DNA from: Intestinimonas butyriciproducens
GTDB taxonomy: Bacteria; Bacillota; Clostridia; Oscillospirales; Oscillospiraceae
DNA length: 64,000 bases
Direction of reading: 5' to 3'
NCBI RefSeq assembly: GCF_004154955.1
Contig: NZ_CP011524.1
Coordinates: forward strand, 2,418,001 to 2,482,000
Made by a program: the position numbers and the translations under genes. Positions 1 through 8,050 of this stretch are shown here, piece by piece. Each line of letters begins with the position of its first letter. Position 1 is the first letter of the stretch. Under the pieces are notes generated by a model. The model saw nothing but the letters and a program-made list of their open reading frames with translations, had not been told where the DNA came from and ran no database searches.

Positions 1-703
1 TGGTTTTAAAACATTCTTCATAAAATCCATCAATGACAAATCCAGCTCTAAAACAAAGGTTAAAAATATCTTGTATGGAACGATGATAATAAATCTGCTC
101 TTTCGGTTGCCCTTCAATCGCTATATCATAGTAACTGTGCGGTGTCATATATTTTTCAGTCAACGTGACAAAACAAGGGTGTTGCGTTGCAAAGACAAAA
201 ATTCCGCTTTCCTGCAACAGTTCATAAACAGCCATAAGAAGTGGTTCAATATCCGTAATATCCATAATTGCCATATTAGAAACTGCTTTCGTAAAGGCTC
301 GATTTCTTTTTAATTCTAATATACTTTTTCTATCGGTCGCATCCGCCACACAAAATTCAATTTGTTTTGCATATTGTGATTGCCGTCTTTTAGCCAATTC
401 TATCATTTTTTTGCTGTAATCAAAAGCGACAACCGAAGCGCCTCTTTGTGCAAGATACGAAGAATAATTTCCATTGCCACACGCAATATCCAAAATGTAA
501 TCCGCAGGATTAGGAGATAGAAGTTCCGTTACTTTGGGACGCACTACCTCTCTGTGAAATTCATTAGATTCGTCACCCATTGCATTATCCCAAAATTGTG
601 CGTTCTCCTCCCAGATTTTTTTACTTTCCTCTGTTCCCATGTTCTCTCCCACTCCCCAAATTTGCTTTTTTGCTTCCATTAAATCTTCCTTACTATATTC
701 CAT
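1..703 (-). CDS. Class I SAM-dependent methyltransferase, C-terminus cut by window edge
   Basis: The minus-strand frame is open from the ATG at 703 to the edge (234 codons seen). It has a SAM-binding glycine motif, ILDIACGNGNYSSYLA, followed by an acidic strand end (VVAFDYSKKMIELAKRR) and a later VADATD segment, as in class I methyltransferases. The ATG at 703 has a strong GGAGGG ribosome site. A second in-frame ATG at 640 (MGTEESKKIW) also has a GGAG-like sequence and may be the ancestral methyltransferase start. The first 15 residues, MEYSKEDLMEAKKQI, match what I remember of the start of a small protein common in Firmicutes mobile elements, so the N-terminus may be a fusion. It lies downstream of tet(W) on the same strand with a 50-bp gap. 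The substrate is unknown. Confidence 0.85.
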   Translation of the reverse strand, partial: MEYSKEDLMEAKKQIWGVGENMGTEESKKIWEENAQFWDNAMGDESNEFHREVVRPKVTELLSPNPADYILDIACGNGNYSSYLAQRGASVVAFDYSKKMIELAKRRQSQYAKQIEFCVADATDRKSILELKRNRAFTKAVSNMAIMDITDIEPLLMAVYELLQESGIFVFATQHPCFVTLTEKYMTPHSYYDIAIEGQPKEQIYYHRSIQDIFNLCFRAGFVIDGFYEECFKT

Positions 704-753
704 TGTTACCCTCCATAACTTCTGATTGTTGCCGTCTTGACGATTATGTATCT

Positions 754-2673
754 TTACATTACCTTCTGAAACATATGGCGCACCTTGTCCAGGCGGCTGT
801 TTGGACGGCGGGGCTGGATGACCGGCTGACCGACAGCGGCCTGATATCCTTTCAGCTCTGTAAGGCATACGCTCCGCCCGTTGGTGTAAAAGGCCAGATC
901 AGTACGGTATGCCTGTATACAGCGGGCGGGAATCTCGCCAGTAAAGACAACTTCATCCTTTTTTACCTGGGCCGTTTCGATGGTGGCACAGTATTTCGGT
1001 GCATCATGATAAGCCCTGGAAAGGTATTCCTGGGGCGCATAGAGGATGAAGGAGAGATAAGGTTCCAGCAGCTGCGTCCCCGATTCCTTCAATGCCTGTT
1101 CCAATACAATCGGGGCCAATGAGCGGAAGTCCGCCGGCGTGCTGACCGGACTGTAATAAAGCCCGTATTCAAAGCAAATCTTACAGTCCGTTACGTTCCA
1201 GCCGAACAAGCCCTGCTCCAGCCCGTAACGGATACCATCCCTGACAGCGTTTTGAAAACTCTGGTTCAAGTATCCCAGCGAAACCCGGCTCTCGTATTGT
1301 ACACCGGAGCCAAGCGAGAGTGGTGTAACAGACAGTCCTATGGATGCCCAAAACGGGTTGGGCGGCACCTCGATATGGATGGTGTGGCTGGCTGCTTTGA
1401 GCGGCCGCTCCATATAAATGACGGAGGGTTCCTTTACCACTGTTTCAAGCTTGTATTTTTCCGACAGCAAAGCGGAAACAACCTCCAACTGCACCCGGCC
1501 CAAAAAAGAAAGAATGATCTCATGGGTGATGGAATCCACTTCGCAACGCAAAAGCGGGTCAGTATCCGCAAGTTGCGTAAGAGCGTCCAGCAGCCGTTCT
1601 CTTTGCGCTGCCGTTTTCGGCGCAATCGTCGTCCGCAGCATGGGGAGGGGGTCCTCGCGCCACCTTTTACGAGGGAGCCGGGTTTGGTCCCCTAATACAT
1701 CGTTTAACCTCACGCTGTCGCTGGGAAGGATAACAATTTCACCCTGATAAGCGGTGTCTGTCCGAACAATTTCCCCTTTGGATGGAATACGCATCTCTGT
1801 GATTTTCAGCTTTTCTCTCCCGGCCAGGGCCACCGTATCCCGCAGGCGCAGCGTTCCGCTGTATAACCGTAGATAGACACGCCGCTGGCCGCAATCGGTG
1901 TACTCAACCTTGAAAACGCTGCCGCATAGGGCGGCGCCCCCCTGTTCCCCAATCGGTTGGAACAGCCCTGTCACCGCATCCATCAACGGTTGAATGCCAA
2001 GGCCATTTTTGGCGCTGCCATGATAGACTGGGAACAGGGAGGCGTCTTGAACCCGCTGCTGTTCCTCCCGCGCAAGTTTTTCCCGGCTGATTGGTTCTCC
2101 TGCGATATACTTTTCCAATAATTCATCGTTATTTTCGATGACCGCATCCCATGCTTCTATGTCGGTATTTTCCTCCAGGACTATTTCCGGGGACAGCGAC
2201 ACCGTCTGCTTGATGATAATATCGGCGGAGAGCTTATCCCGAACAGACTGAACCACGCTCTGCAAATCAACGCCAGCCTGGTCGATCTTGTTGATAAAGA
2301 TAACGGTGGGAATGTTCATTTTCCGCAGGGCATGGAACAGAATACGGGTCTGGGCCTGCACGCCATCTTTAGCGGAGATCACCAAGATGGCCCCATCTAA
2401 AACAGCCAAAGAGCGGTACACCTCCGCCAAAAAATCCATGTGGCCGGGCGTATCCACAATGTTAACTTTACATCTGTGCCACTGGAAGGAAGTGACTGCC
2501 GCTTGAATGGTAATCCCACGCTGCCGCTCCAAAAACATGGTGTCCGTCCTCGTTGTCCCTTTTTCGACGCTCCCCGGTTCTGAAATGGCTCCGCTGGCAT
2601 ATAGCAGGCTCTCCGTCAAGGTCGTCTTTCCAGCGTCTACATGGGCAAGAATTCCAATATTGATTATTTTCAT
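754..2673 (-). CDS. tet(W): Tetracycline resistance ribosomal protection protein Tet(W)
   Basis: This 639-residue translational GTPase resembles EF-G and removes tetracycline from the ribosome. The N-terminus [18 protein letters not shown] holds the P-loop, followed by RGITI (switch I region), DTPGH and the NKID guanine-specificity motif. The length and the sequence throughout match the Tet(W) I remember from gut anaerobes, rather than Tet(M), Tet(O) or Tet(32), and I saw no mosaic break, although I could not align it. The start has GGAGG at good spacing. Expression is probably controlled by the leader peptide and hairpin upstream. Base composition is close to 50 percent GC, unlike the AT-rich genes on either side, which fits its being cargo. 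Confidence 0.97.
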   Translation of the reverse strand: MKIINIGILAHVDAGKTTLTESLLYASGAISEPGSVEKGTTRTDTMFLERQRGITIQAAVTSFQWHRCKVNIVDTPGHMDFLAEVYRSLAVLDGAILVISAKDGVQAQTRILFHALRKMNIPTVIFINKIDQAGVDLQSVVQSVRDKLSADIIIKQTVSLSPEIVLEENTDIEAWDAVIENNDELLEKYIAGEPISREKLAREEQQRVQDASLFPVYHGSAKNGLGIQPLMDAVTGLFQPIGEQGGAALCGSVFKVEYTDCGQRRVYLRLYSGTLRLRDTVALAGREKLKITEMRIPSKGEIVRTDTAYQGEIVILPSDSVRLNDVLGDQTRLPRKRWREDPLPMLRTTIAPKTAAQRERLLDALTQLADTDPLLRCEVDSITHEIILSFLGRVQLEVVSALLSEKYKLETVVKEPSVIYMERPLKAASHTIHIEVPPNPFWASIGLSVTPLSLGSGVQYESRVSLGYLNQSFQNAVRDGIRYGLEQGLFGWNVTDCKICFEYGLYYSPVSTPADFRSLAPIVLEQALKESGTQLLEPYLSFILYAPQEYLSRAYHDAPKYCATIETAQVKKDEVVFTGEIPARCIQAYRTDLAFYTNGRSVCLTELKGYQAAVGQPVIQPRRPNSRLDKVRHMFQKVM

Positions 2674-2705
2674 GTGATTGTCCTCCCTTTACAGCCCCAA
2701 AGGGC

Positions 2706-2747
2706 ATAAAAATCCCCAGCAGTAAAATACTTTTACCACTGGGGATT
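2706..2747 (-). terminator. Attenuator hairpin in the tet(W) leader
   Basis: Read on the minus strand, AATCCCCAG and CTGGGGATT pair around a loop that itself contains a short inverted repeat, and the stem is followed by TTTTT. It lies between the leader peptide and the tet(W) start, the arrangement known for ribosomal-protection tet genes. It should stop transcription unless the leader is translated or stalled under tetracycline. Confidence 0.8.
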
Positions 2748-2777
2748 ATAAGTTGCGGACATACACATATACAGCAT
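2733..2777 (-). CDS. tet(W) leader peptide, 14 residues
   Basis: A 15-codon frame on the minus strand reads MLYMCMSATYNPQW and stops inside the 5' arm of the attenuator hairpin. Its place and character match the leader peptides upstream of tet(M)-type genes. The ribosome site in front (CAGGTG) is weak. Its job would be to couple ribosome stalling by tetracycline to antitermination. It is too short for routine gene callers. Confidence 0.75.
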   Translation of the reverse strand: MLYMCMSATYNPQW

Positions 2778-2975
2778 ACACCTGTTTGTGATTGCTGTTT
2801 TTGGGGATATGTCAAAATTGATAAGGCAAAAGTATTCTTAAATTGGGTACAAAAAACTAAGCCCCTACAAAAGGAGCTATCATAATCCTTTGTTCCCACT
2901 ATTTGATTATAGTTTTATTTAAGAATACCTTGCCGCATATTTTTTACTCCTTTTCTGGATTAAATCATTGTATCA
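2748..2975 (-). promoter_or_regulatory. tet(W) promoter and 5' leader region
   Basis: The minus strand carries a TATAAT -10 box at 2906-2911. A long AT-rich leader with several short inverted repeats follows (for example AAGAATACTTTTGCC near 2820-2840), then the leader peptide. The stretch is strongly reminiscent of the conserved 5' region shared by tet(M)/tet(W)-type genes. I could not identify a convincing -35 box. Confidence 0.6.
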
Positions 2976-3222
2976 CATCAGTTTTAGGAAAGCAAGTACC
3001 TAAAAGAAATTTTTCTTCCCCTTATATGTAACAATCATACCGGCTTCCTAGCGTTCAGAATGTTTTCTGCTGTCTGCTGTGGTGTTTGGTTGGAATTGTC
3101 CAACCAAAAGCCGATCCGTGGTGTTGTCTGCATTTTACTAAATACAAATTCAATGTATACAGAAAGATATAAGGAGTGGGAGGGATTCCGCCGTAGTTGG
3201 CATTGTAGGAAAATCCAAAAGT

Positions 3223-3519
3223 TTAGATTTTCCCACAATGCTTATCTTTTGGTCTTTGGTTCGGAATAGTGTAGTGCTGGCGGTCTATCTCTTGTTTTCG
3301 GTTGCTTGCTTCCTTACCGTACATGAGCATTTTCTGACTGATAGAAGCACCATCATATTTGGTTCTGAAATCGTCAGCGAGAACACTATAAAAAATGCCA
3401 CTGCTAAGTGGTACTTCTTCCCGCCCATTAATGGTATCAATATAAGCATAAATACCTTTGGTGGTGTTCTTATACTGATATCCATCTAAAAGCTCCAAGA
3501 CTTTTTCTGATTTACTCAT
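3223..3519 (-). CDS. Conserved hypothetical protein, 98 aa
   Basis: The small soluble protein begins MSKSEKVLELLDGYQYK, with GGAGG seven bases before the ATG at 3519. A longer frame exists upstream, but the ribosome site decides for this start. I recognise no domain. It contains a YAYIDTINGREEVPL segment and a charged, glutamine- and lysine-rich C-terminus. It is low in GC like its neighbours, which suggests it came with the tet(W) module. The basic C-terminal tail could be a truncation or a readthrough end, because the family length is unknown to me. Confidence 0.6.
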   Translation of the reverse strand: MSKSEKVLELLDGYQYKNTTKGIYAYIDTINGREEVPLSSGIFYSVLADDFRTKYDGASISQKMLMYGKEASNRKQEIDRQHYTIPNQRPKDKHCGKI

Positions 3520-3546
3520 GACAAATCCTCCTTTATTTATGTACAA

Positions 3547-3867
3547 GCCCCATGGAAGGTCTTGCTGTTATAAATAAAGGGAGATGTGCAAAGTTGCGAT
3601 TGCTGAAACTTCCAAAACCGCTGTTGTATTTCCTGCTTTTGCCTGATTTTATACATTAATAATCTTCAAAAACAAGAAAAAATCCATCTAGTATGAGCAT
3701 TTCGCACTATAACCACTTCTCATTCTGGATGTCATTTGTGCAAAACAAAGAATTTTTAGAAAAAATATTTCCAGCAACTTTTACGGACTCACAGCCCTGT
3801 GTGTAGGCTGTGACAAACTATTATGGCTGTAGGAAAACTGCACATAAAGCATGTTTCTGTCTAAGGG
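3547..3867. other. AT-rich intergenic stretch without a gene
   Basis: No frame with a credible start was found. One short hairpin, CACAGCC paired with GGCTGTG at about 3790-3811, and AT-rich sequence are all that is visible. Confidence 0.5.
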
Positions 3868-3904
3868 AAAAAAGATACGGAGCAGAAAAACTATCTCCGT
3901 ATCT
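3868..3904 (-). terminator. Terminator of the lipoprotein gene
   Basis: AGATACGGAG (3873-3882) pairs perfectly with CTCCGTATCT (3895-3904). On the minus strand the stem is followed by six T residues, 20 bp after the lipoprotein stop codon. Confidence 0.85.
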
Positions 3905-3923
3905 CCTTATGCGCTGTTTTAGA

Positions 3924-4712
3924 TTACTCGGAAGTGTCTGGCAAGCCGATGTATGTTCCACTATAAGCATACATATTTCCGTATTCATTCCCTTCCTCAG
4001 CAACAAATATAATTTCTGATGTATCAAAATTGGCTTTGAGGTATGCCATTGAATTATCTTCACAAAGAATTCGATATTTAGTGTAGCTTGTAGCGGATTT
4101 GCCAAACGACGCCTCATTTCCGTAGTATTCAAACCAAAATTCCACACCGTTACTCAGTTCTCCTTTATACGCGGATGGTGCTTCTCCTTGGTTTTCATAG
4201 AATAGCCTTATTGTCAATATTAAGTCTTCGCCGCCTTCGGTCTCAAAACATTCAAACCGTTGCCCATCATAAAAGAGCTGTTCTGATTCTTTTGGATTGT
4301 TAAGAGAATTCCTTTCGCTGTTATTTGTAAGTGTGTCATTATACGCATAGACTCCGCTGTAGTCTACCGCTTTCGATGATTGGTATGTATAGTTGGTGTA
4401 AAGAACAATAATTTCATCACGCTCAACCATGTAGTCAATAATAAAGTCGAATCGCCCATTTTCTTCGTTGTAACGATAACGTAGAACGGTTCCGTATTCT
4501 TTGTTTTCGATGACTTCTGGTTGTTCTACACGGAACGAATAGCTTGGAACAGAAACGTACAGTCCTTCCTCGGCTTCGTAAAAGCTTATCCAGTGATTCG
4601 AGTTCTCAACATCACTGTAGTACCGCCCTTGATACCATTCATAATTAACGGAATTACTTCCGCAGGATGTTAAAAAAAGCACTATACATAGGGCAACAAG
4701 AAGTTTTCTCAT
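3924..4712 (-). CDS. Putative lipoprotein of unknown function, 262 aa
   Basis: The protein starts MRKLLVALCIVLFLTSCGS, a signal peptide with an LTSC lipobox, so it should be lipid-anchored on the outer face of the membrane after cleavage before Cys. The mature part is acidic and rich in Tyr, Glu and Asn, with several aromatic beta-type segments (YRYNEENGRFDFIIDY). It has no domain I can name. The GGAGG site sits eight bases before the ATG at 4712 and overlaps an earlier ATG at 4727, so 4712 is the better start. It is AT-rich and has its own terminator. It is probably cargo of the tet(W) module. Confidence 0.75.
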   Translation of the reverse strand: MRKLLVALCIVLFLTSCGSNSVNYEWYQGRYYSDVENSNHWISFYEAEEGLYVSVPSYSFRVEQPEVIENKEYGTVLRYRYNEENGRFDFIIDYMVERDEIIVLYTNYTYQSSKAVDYSGVYAYNDTLTNNSERNSLNNPKESEQLFYDGQRFECFETEGGEDLILTIRLFYENQGEAPSAYKGELSNGVEFWFEYYGNEASFGKSATSYTKYRILCEDNSMAYLKANFDTSEIIFVAEEGNEYGNMYAYSGTYIGLPDTSE

Positions 4713-4886
4713 AAATCGATCCTCCAAAATCCTATATCAATAGCTAAAATGAACAAATACAGTATATCAGATGCCTTTCCAAAATACAACTATTAGCATA
4801 TGTGAATAATGCAAATAGCAGATTAAATTGAGAACACCTATTTTGTATTATTTTATTATGCTGTAAGTTGTATAGGGATGGTTGAG

Positions 4887-5249
4887 ATGGATTATACAAA
4901 GTTAGGAAAACGTATTCGTGAGGAACGACTCCGCTTGAATCTTACACAGGAAAAGTTATCGGAGGAAGTGGGAATTTCAACTGCCTATCTTGGCCAGATT
5001 GAGCGTGGGGAGCGTAGCGTCACTTTGGACAAGCTCATTTCCTTAGCCAATTATCTGGGAGTAACGGTGGATTTTCTCTTGGCTGACTATATTTCATCTG
5101 ATGAAGATTTGAATTTGAGTCGTCTTACGCAACTATTTCACGGAAAGAGTGCGACCGAAAAGGAAATGGCCGTGAATATGGTTAAGTTGTTGTTTGCTTA
5201 TACGGATGGAAAATTCTCCGGCGATACGGAGATAGAAAATAAGAAATAA
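4887..5249 (+). CDS. XRE-family transcriptional regulator
   Basis: A Cro/C1-type helix-turn-helix fills about residues 5-62 (LGKRIREERLRLNLTQEKLSEEVGIS, then YLGQIERGERSVTLDKLI). A short C-terminal helical region follows. Two starts three codons apart are possible, 4878 (MVEMDY) and 4887 (MDYTKLG). The second has GGGATGG upstream, and neither site is strong. It lies upstream of, and convergent with, the tyrosine recombinase, so it may control excision or the tet(W) module, which is inference. A terminator follows directly. Confidence 0.85.
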   Translation: MDYTKLGKRIREERLRLNLTQEKLSEEVGISTAYLGQIERGERSVTLDKLISLANYLGVTVDFLLADYISSDEDLNLSRLTQLFHGKSATEKEMAVNMVKLLFAYTDGKFSGDTEIENKK

Positions 5250-5260
5250 CCCGATTCCCT

Positions 5261-5310
5261 CCGTAGTGCTGGCGCACTACGGACTCTTGCTCCGCAAGAG
5301 TTTTTCTTTT
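5261..5310 (+). terminator. Double hairpin terminator after the XRE gene
   Basis: CCGTAGTGC (5261-5269) pairs with GCACTACGG. It is followed at once by CTCTTGC (5284-5290) pairing with GCAAGAG and a run of five T residues from 5301. Confidence 0.8.
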
Positions 5311-5470
5311 TACTATTTTTCTGTTCTGAAAGAATGAAAAGCGGAAAAATTCAATCTAAACTGCGGAAGCCGCAGGCTTCCGTTTGCGAAGCAAAGGAAA
5401 TCGAAAAAACTTTTCTTTTTCAAAAAAGTTATCTCCGTATCTCCGGGAATCAAGAAACAATATATTTTAT
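5311..5470. other. Intergenic AT-rich sequence with small palindromes
   Basis: It contains GGAAGCC/GGCTTCC and TTTGC/GCAAA palindromes, and a copy of TATCTCCGTATCTCC (5430-5444) that is also present at 3892-3906 in the terminator of the lipoprotein gene. No gene is visible. Confidence 0.4.
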
Positions 5471-6418
5471 TTAAAATCCAACCTTAGAGGAATTTCTAAC
5501 AGTCCCCAGCGTGTCGAGTGGGTTAAATTCACTGTAATCCTTGGATAAATCCCGGCTGAACATATTGACGTATTCCTTCACGATTCCCAGATCACTATGT
5601 CCCAGCAACTTTTGAAGCCGGAAAATATCACCACCATTGAGAATCCATCGCTTGGCGAAGGTGTGGCGGTATAGATGAGCTGAAGTCTTGTTAACACCAC
5701 GGCCTTTGTTATATTTTGCCAGCATTTCCTGGTAAGAACGGATATCGCCTTGACCTCCATAGGAGTTGCAGAACACATAATCATCCGCTTCTCCCTTTCG
5801 ATAGGCCAGATACTCACGGAGAATCACCGCTAGCGATGTTGACATGGGGACGATTTGCGCCTTTCGATTCTTGCACTTGTTGAGTTGAATAACACCGTTT
5901 TCAAAGTCTAAATCCCTGATTTTCAGGTTGAGCACAGTGGAAATGCGATTCCCTGTTGCCAGAAGATAGTTGGAAAACACCCACGTTTTATATTCGTTGA
6001 ATTCACACCGTTTGAGGTTTGGCTTTTTGAGAAGCCGCTTTAACTCTTCATCAGTGTAGGTTTCCTTGATTTTCTTGTCAGCCTTAGGTAGCTTGATTTT
6101 AAAGGGTTCCGTGTAACCCTGTTCCATAAAATAGTAGCAGTAGCAACGAATATCCCGGATATAGGATTGAACGGTCACATCATTGCAACCCCTACGCTGG
6201 AGGTAGAGGGTGAAATCATCAAGGGTTCTTTGTGTAATTTCGGCGACTTTAAAACTTGGGTTGTCAAGAAATTGATTAAAAATCTTGAAGTGGATTCCAT
6301 AGACTTCCAATGTCTTATCGGATAGGTTTTTTGCTCTGCATTTTGACATAAATTCGGAAAAAGCATCAGTCAGCAATACATCAGCCGTATTAATTGGTTG
6401 CATTCTAATTTTGGGCAT
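5471..6418 (-). CDS. Tyrosine recombinase/integrase, 315 aa
   Basis: This is a XerC/XerD-type site-specific recombinase. A SAM-like core-binding domain covers about residues 15-105 and the catalytic domain about 120-295. The catalytic set is visible: Arg158 in TGNRIS, Lys near 184, HLYR at 248-251, His274 in LLGHSD and the Tyr283 nucleophile in VKEYVNM. The ATG at 6418 is preceded by AAGGAG. A longer frame to 6532 reads through a terminator hairpin and lacks a ribosome site, so I reject that start. Codon use is AT-rich, unlike the serine recombinase next to it. It probably moves the tet(W) module. Confidence 0.92.
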   Translation of the reverse strand: MPKIRMQPINTADVLLTDAFSEFMSKCRAKNLSDKTLEVYGIHFKIFNQFLDNPSFKVAEITQRTLDDFTLYLQRRGCNDVTVQSYIRDIRCYCYYFMEQGYTEPFKIKLPKADKKIKETYTDEELKRLLKKPNLKRCEFNEYKTWVFSNYLLATGNRISTVLNLKIRDLDFENGVIQLNKCKNRKAQIVPMSTSLAVILREYLAYRKGEADDYVFCNSYGGQGDIRSYQEMLAKYNKGRGVNKTSAHLYRHTFAKRWILNGGDIFRLQKLLGHSDLGIVKEYVNMFSRDLSKDYSEFNPLDTLGTVRNSSKVGF

Positions 6419-6440
6419 GGAGATACTCCTTTCTACACAG

Positions 6441-6488
6441 AAAAACACTCGCCGGACTACTGTAACAAGCAATGAAATCCGACGAGTG
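6441..6488 (-). terminator. Hairpin with T-run just upstream of the tyrosine recombinase
   Basis: CACTCGCCGGA (6446-6456) pairs with TCCGACGAGTG (6478-6488) with one wobble. On the minus strand the stem is followed by five T residues, 22 bp before the recombinase start. It can act as a second stop for readthrough from the serine recombinase or as an attenuator for the integrase. Confidence 0.75.
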
Positions 6489-6501
6489 CTATTTTTATGT
6501 C

Positions 6502-8037
6502 CTATAAAAAGAAATAGCTCTGTAAACGGCAATCGTCTACAGAGCTTTCAAAAGGTGGTGCAGTTAAGCAATCCAAATCCGAACCTGTATTTTTGCCGTC
6601 CAGTGCCGCTTTCAGGTCATCAAAAGTGATGGTCGTTGTGCCTTCCTTGTAGTTGAAGGTAATCACCATCTTGTCATCATAAAGGAAAATAGCGTTGACA
6701 AAGGTATCAATCAACATCTTCCTGTGGGACTTCTGCCGCACGTCCAGTTTGCGGAAGCGGTGGAGCCAGAAGGTCATAAACTCGGCGCTGACCTTGGGCT
6801 TCGCCAGCTTCTCACAGGCTATCCGGGTTTCCAATTCCTCCTTGGTGGCTTCCAGTTCTTCCAGACGGCCTTTCGTGGACTTGGTTAAAATCCCCTGTTG
6901 GATAGCGTTCAGCAGGTTTTGAATGGCCGTGTCCGCCTCCCGCAGTTGTTGCTCATAGAGGGGCAAGTTCACATTCTCCCTGTCCTGCAAGTCCATCAGC
7001 ATGGACACGATGGCCTCTATCGCCTTATCGTCCATCACCATCTTCATGGTTTCGCTGACTACCAAATCCTCAATCCATTCCTTCTTGACAGACTTCTTGT
7101 GGCACTCCGTCCGCTTCTTCTTGACGGACACGCACTTGTAGTAGTGATGAACATTCCCTGTGTGGCTGGTGCCGCTCTCGCCGCAGAGGTAAGCTCCGCA
7201 GTAGCCGCAGAACAGCTTGGTTGTCAGAAGATAATCGTCCTCGGCCTTGTGGCGGGCCGGGGCCTTTTTGTTCTTCGCCAGCTTCTCCTGCACCCGGTCA
7301 AAGAGGTCTTGGGGGACGATGGCGGGAATACCGTCCGGCACCACAATGTCCCGGTAGGTGTACTCCCCAATGTAACGGCGGTTGTTCAGAAGGTGCTGGA
7401 CGCTGTTATAGGTCAGCTTCTGGCCCCGTGTGTTCTTCACGCCCTGCTCGTTGAGCCAGTCCCGGATAGCGGTCATGGTCGCCCCTTCGTCATAACGCTG
7501 GAACGCCTCACGCACAAAAGGGGCGGTCAGCGGGTCAAGCTGGAAATACTGCTCGCTGTCGATCTGGTAGCCGATGGGCAGGGTGCCGCCGTTGTACTTG
7601 GATTTCAGGGCGTTCTCCGTCATGCCCCGGACAACCTTCTCGGACAGGTCGGCGGAGTAGTATTCGGCGTAGCCCTCCAGCACGCTTTCCAGAATGATAC
7701 CCTCGGCCCCGTCGGAAATAACCTCGGTGGCGGACACCACCTTGACCCCGTTCTTTTTCAGCGTGGCTTTATAGCGGGCGCTGTCGTAGCGGTTGCGGGC
7801 GAACCTGTCCAGCTTCCAGACGATAATCATATCGAACAGGCGCTTGCCGCTGTCCTTAATCATGTTCTGGAACTCCGGGCGGTTGTCCGTTTTGGCGGAA
7901 AAAGCCCGGTCAATGTAGTGGCGCAGGATTGTAATGCCGTTCTTCTCGGCAAAAGCGGTACACTCCCGGATTTGCCCCTCGATACTTTCCTCCCGCTGGT
8001 TGTCGGAGGAATAGCGGGCGTAAATAACAGCTTTCAT
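6502..8037 (-). CDS. Large serine recombinase, 511 aa
   Basis: The resolvase/invertase catalytic domain fills residues 3-145, with the nucleophile Ser10 in YARYSSDNQ and a KLDRFARNR motif. The Recombinase domain follows (about 165-265). Next come a zinc ribbon (CGYCGAYLCG, later C..C near 315) and a coiled coil (about 345-400). This layout matches TnpX/Bxb1-type integrases of clostridial mobilizable elements. The ATG has AGGTGAG in front. The last 20 or so residues, after GSDLDC, look unrelated to the domain and run into a terminator hairpin. Such ends often lie at an attachment site, which is inference here. It is the likely integrase of the MobV element. Confidence 0.93.
   Translation of the reverse strand: MKAVIYARYSSDNQREESIEGQIRECTAFAEKNGITILRHYIDRAFSAKTDNRPEFQNMIKDSGKRLFDMIIVWKLDRFARNRYDSARYKATLKKNGVKVVSATEVISDGAEGIILESVLEGYAEYYSADLSEKVVRGMTENALKSKYNGGTLPIGYQIDSEQYFQLDPLTAPFVREAFQRYDEGATMTAIRDWLNEQGVKNTRGQKLTYNSVQHLLNNRRYIGEYTYRDIVVPDGIPAIVPQDLFDRVQEKLAKNKKAPARHKAEDDYLLTTKLFCGYCGAYLCGESGTSHTGNVHHYYKCVSVKKKRTECHKKSVKKEWIEDLVVSETMKMVMDDKAIEAIVSMLMDLQDRENVNLPLYEQQLREADTAIQNLLNAIQQGILTKSTKGRLEELEATKEELETRIACEKLAKPKVSAEFMTFWLHRFRKLDVRQKSHRKMLIDTFVNAIFLYDDKMVITFNYKEGTTTITFDDLKAALDGKNTGSDLDCLTAPPFESSVDDCRLQSYFFL
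6506..6546 (-). terminator. Terminator overlapping the serine recombinase 3' end
   Basis: AGCTCTGTA (6516-6524) pairs with TACAGAGCT (6538-6546). On the minus strand it is followed by TTTCTTTTT. The stem encodes the last codons of the recombinase, so terminator and coding end overlap. Confidence 0.75.
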
Positions 8038-8050
8038 GACTCACCTACCT

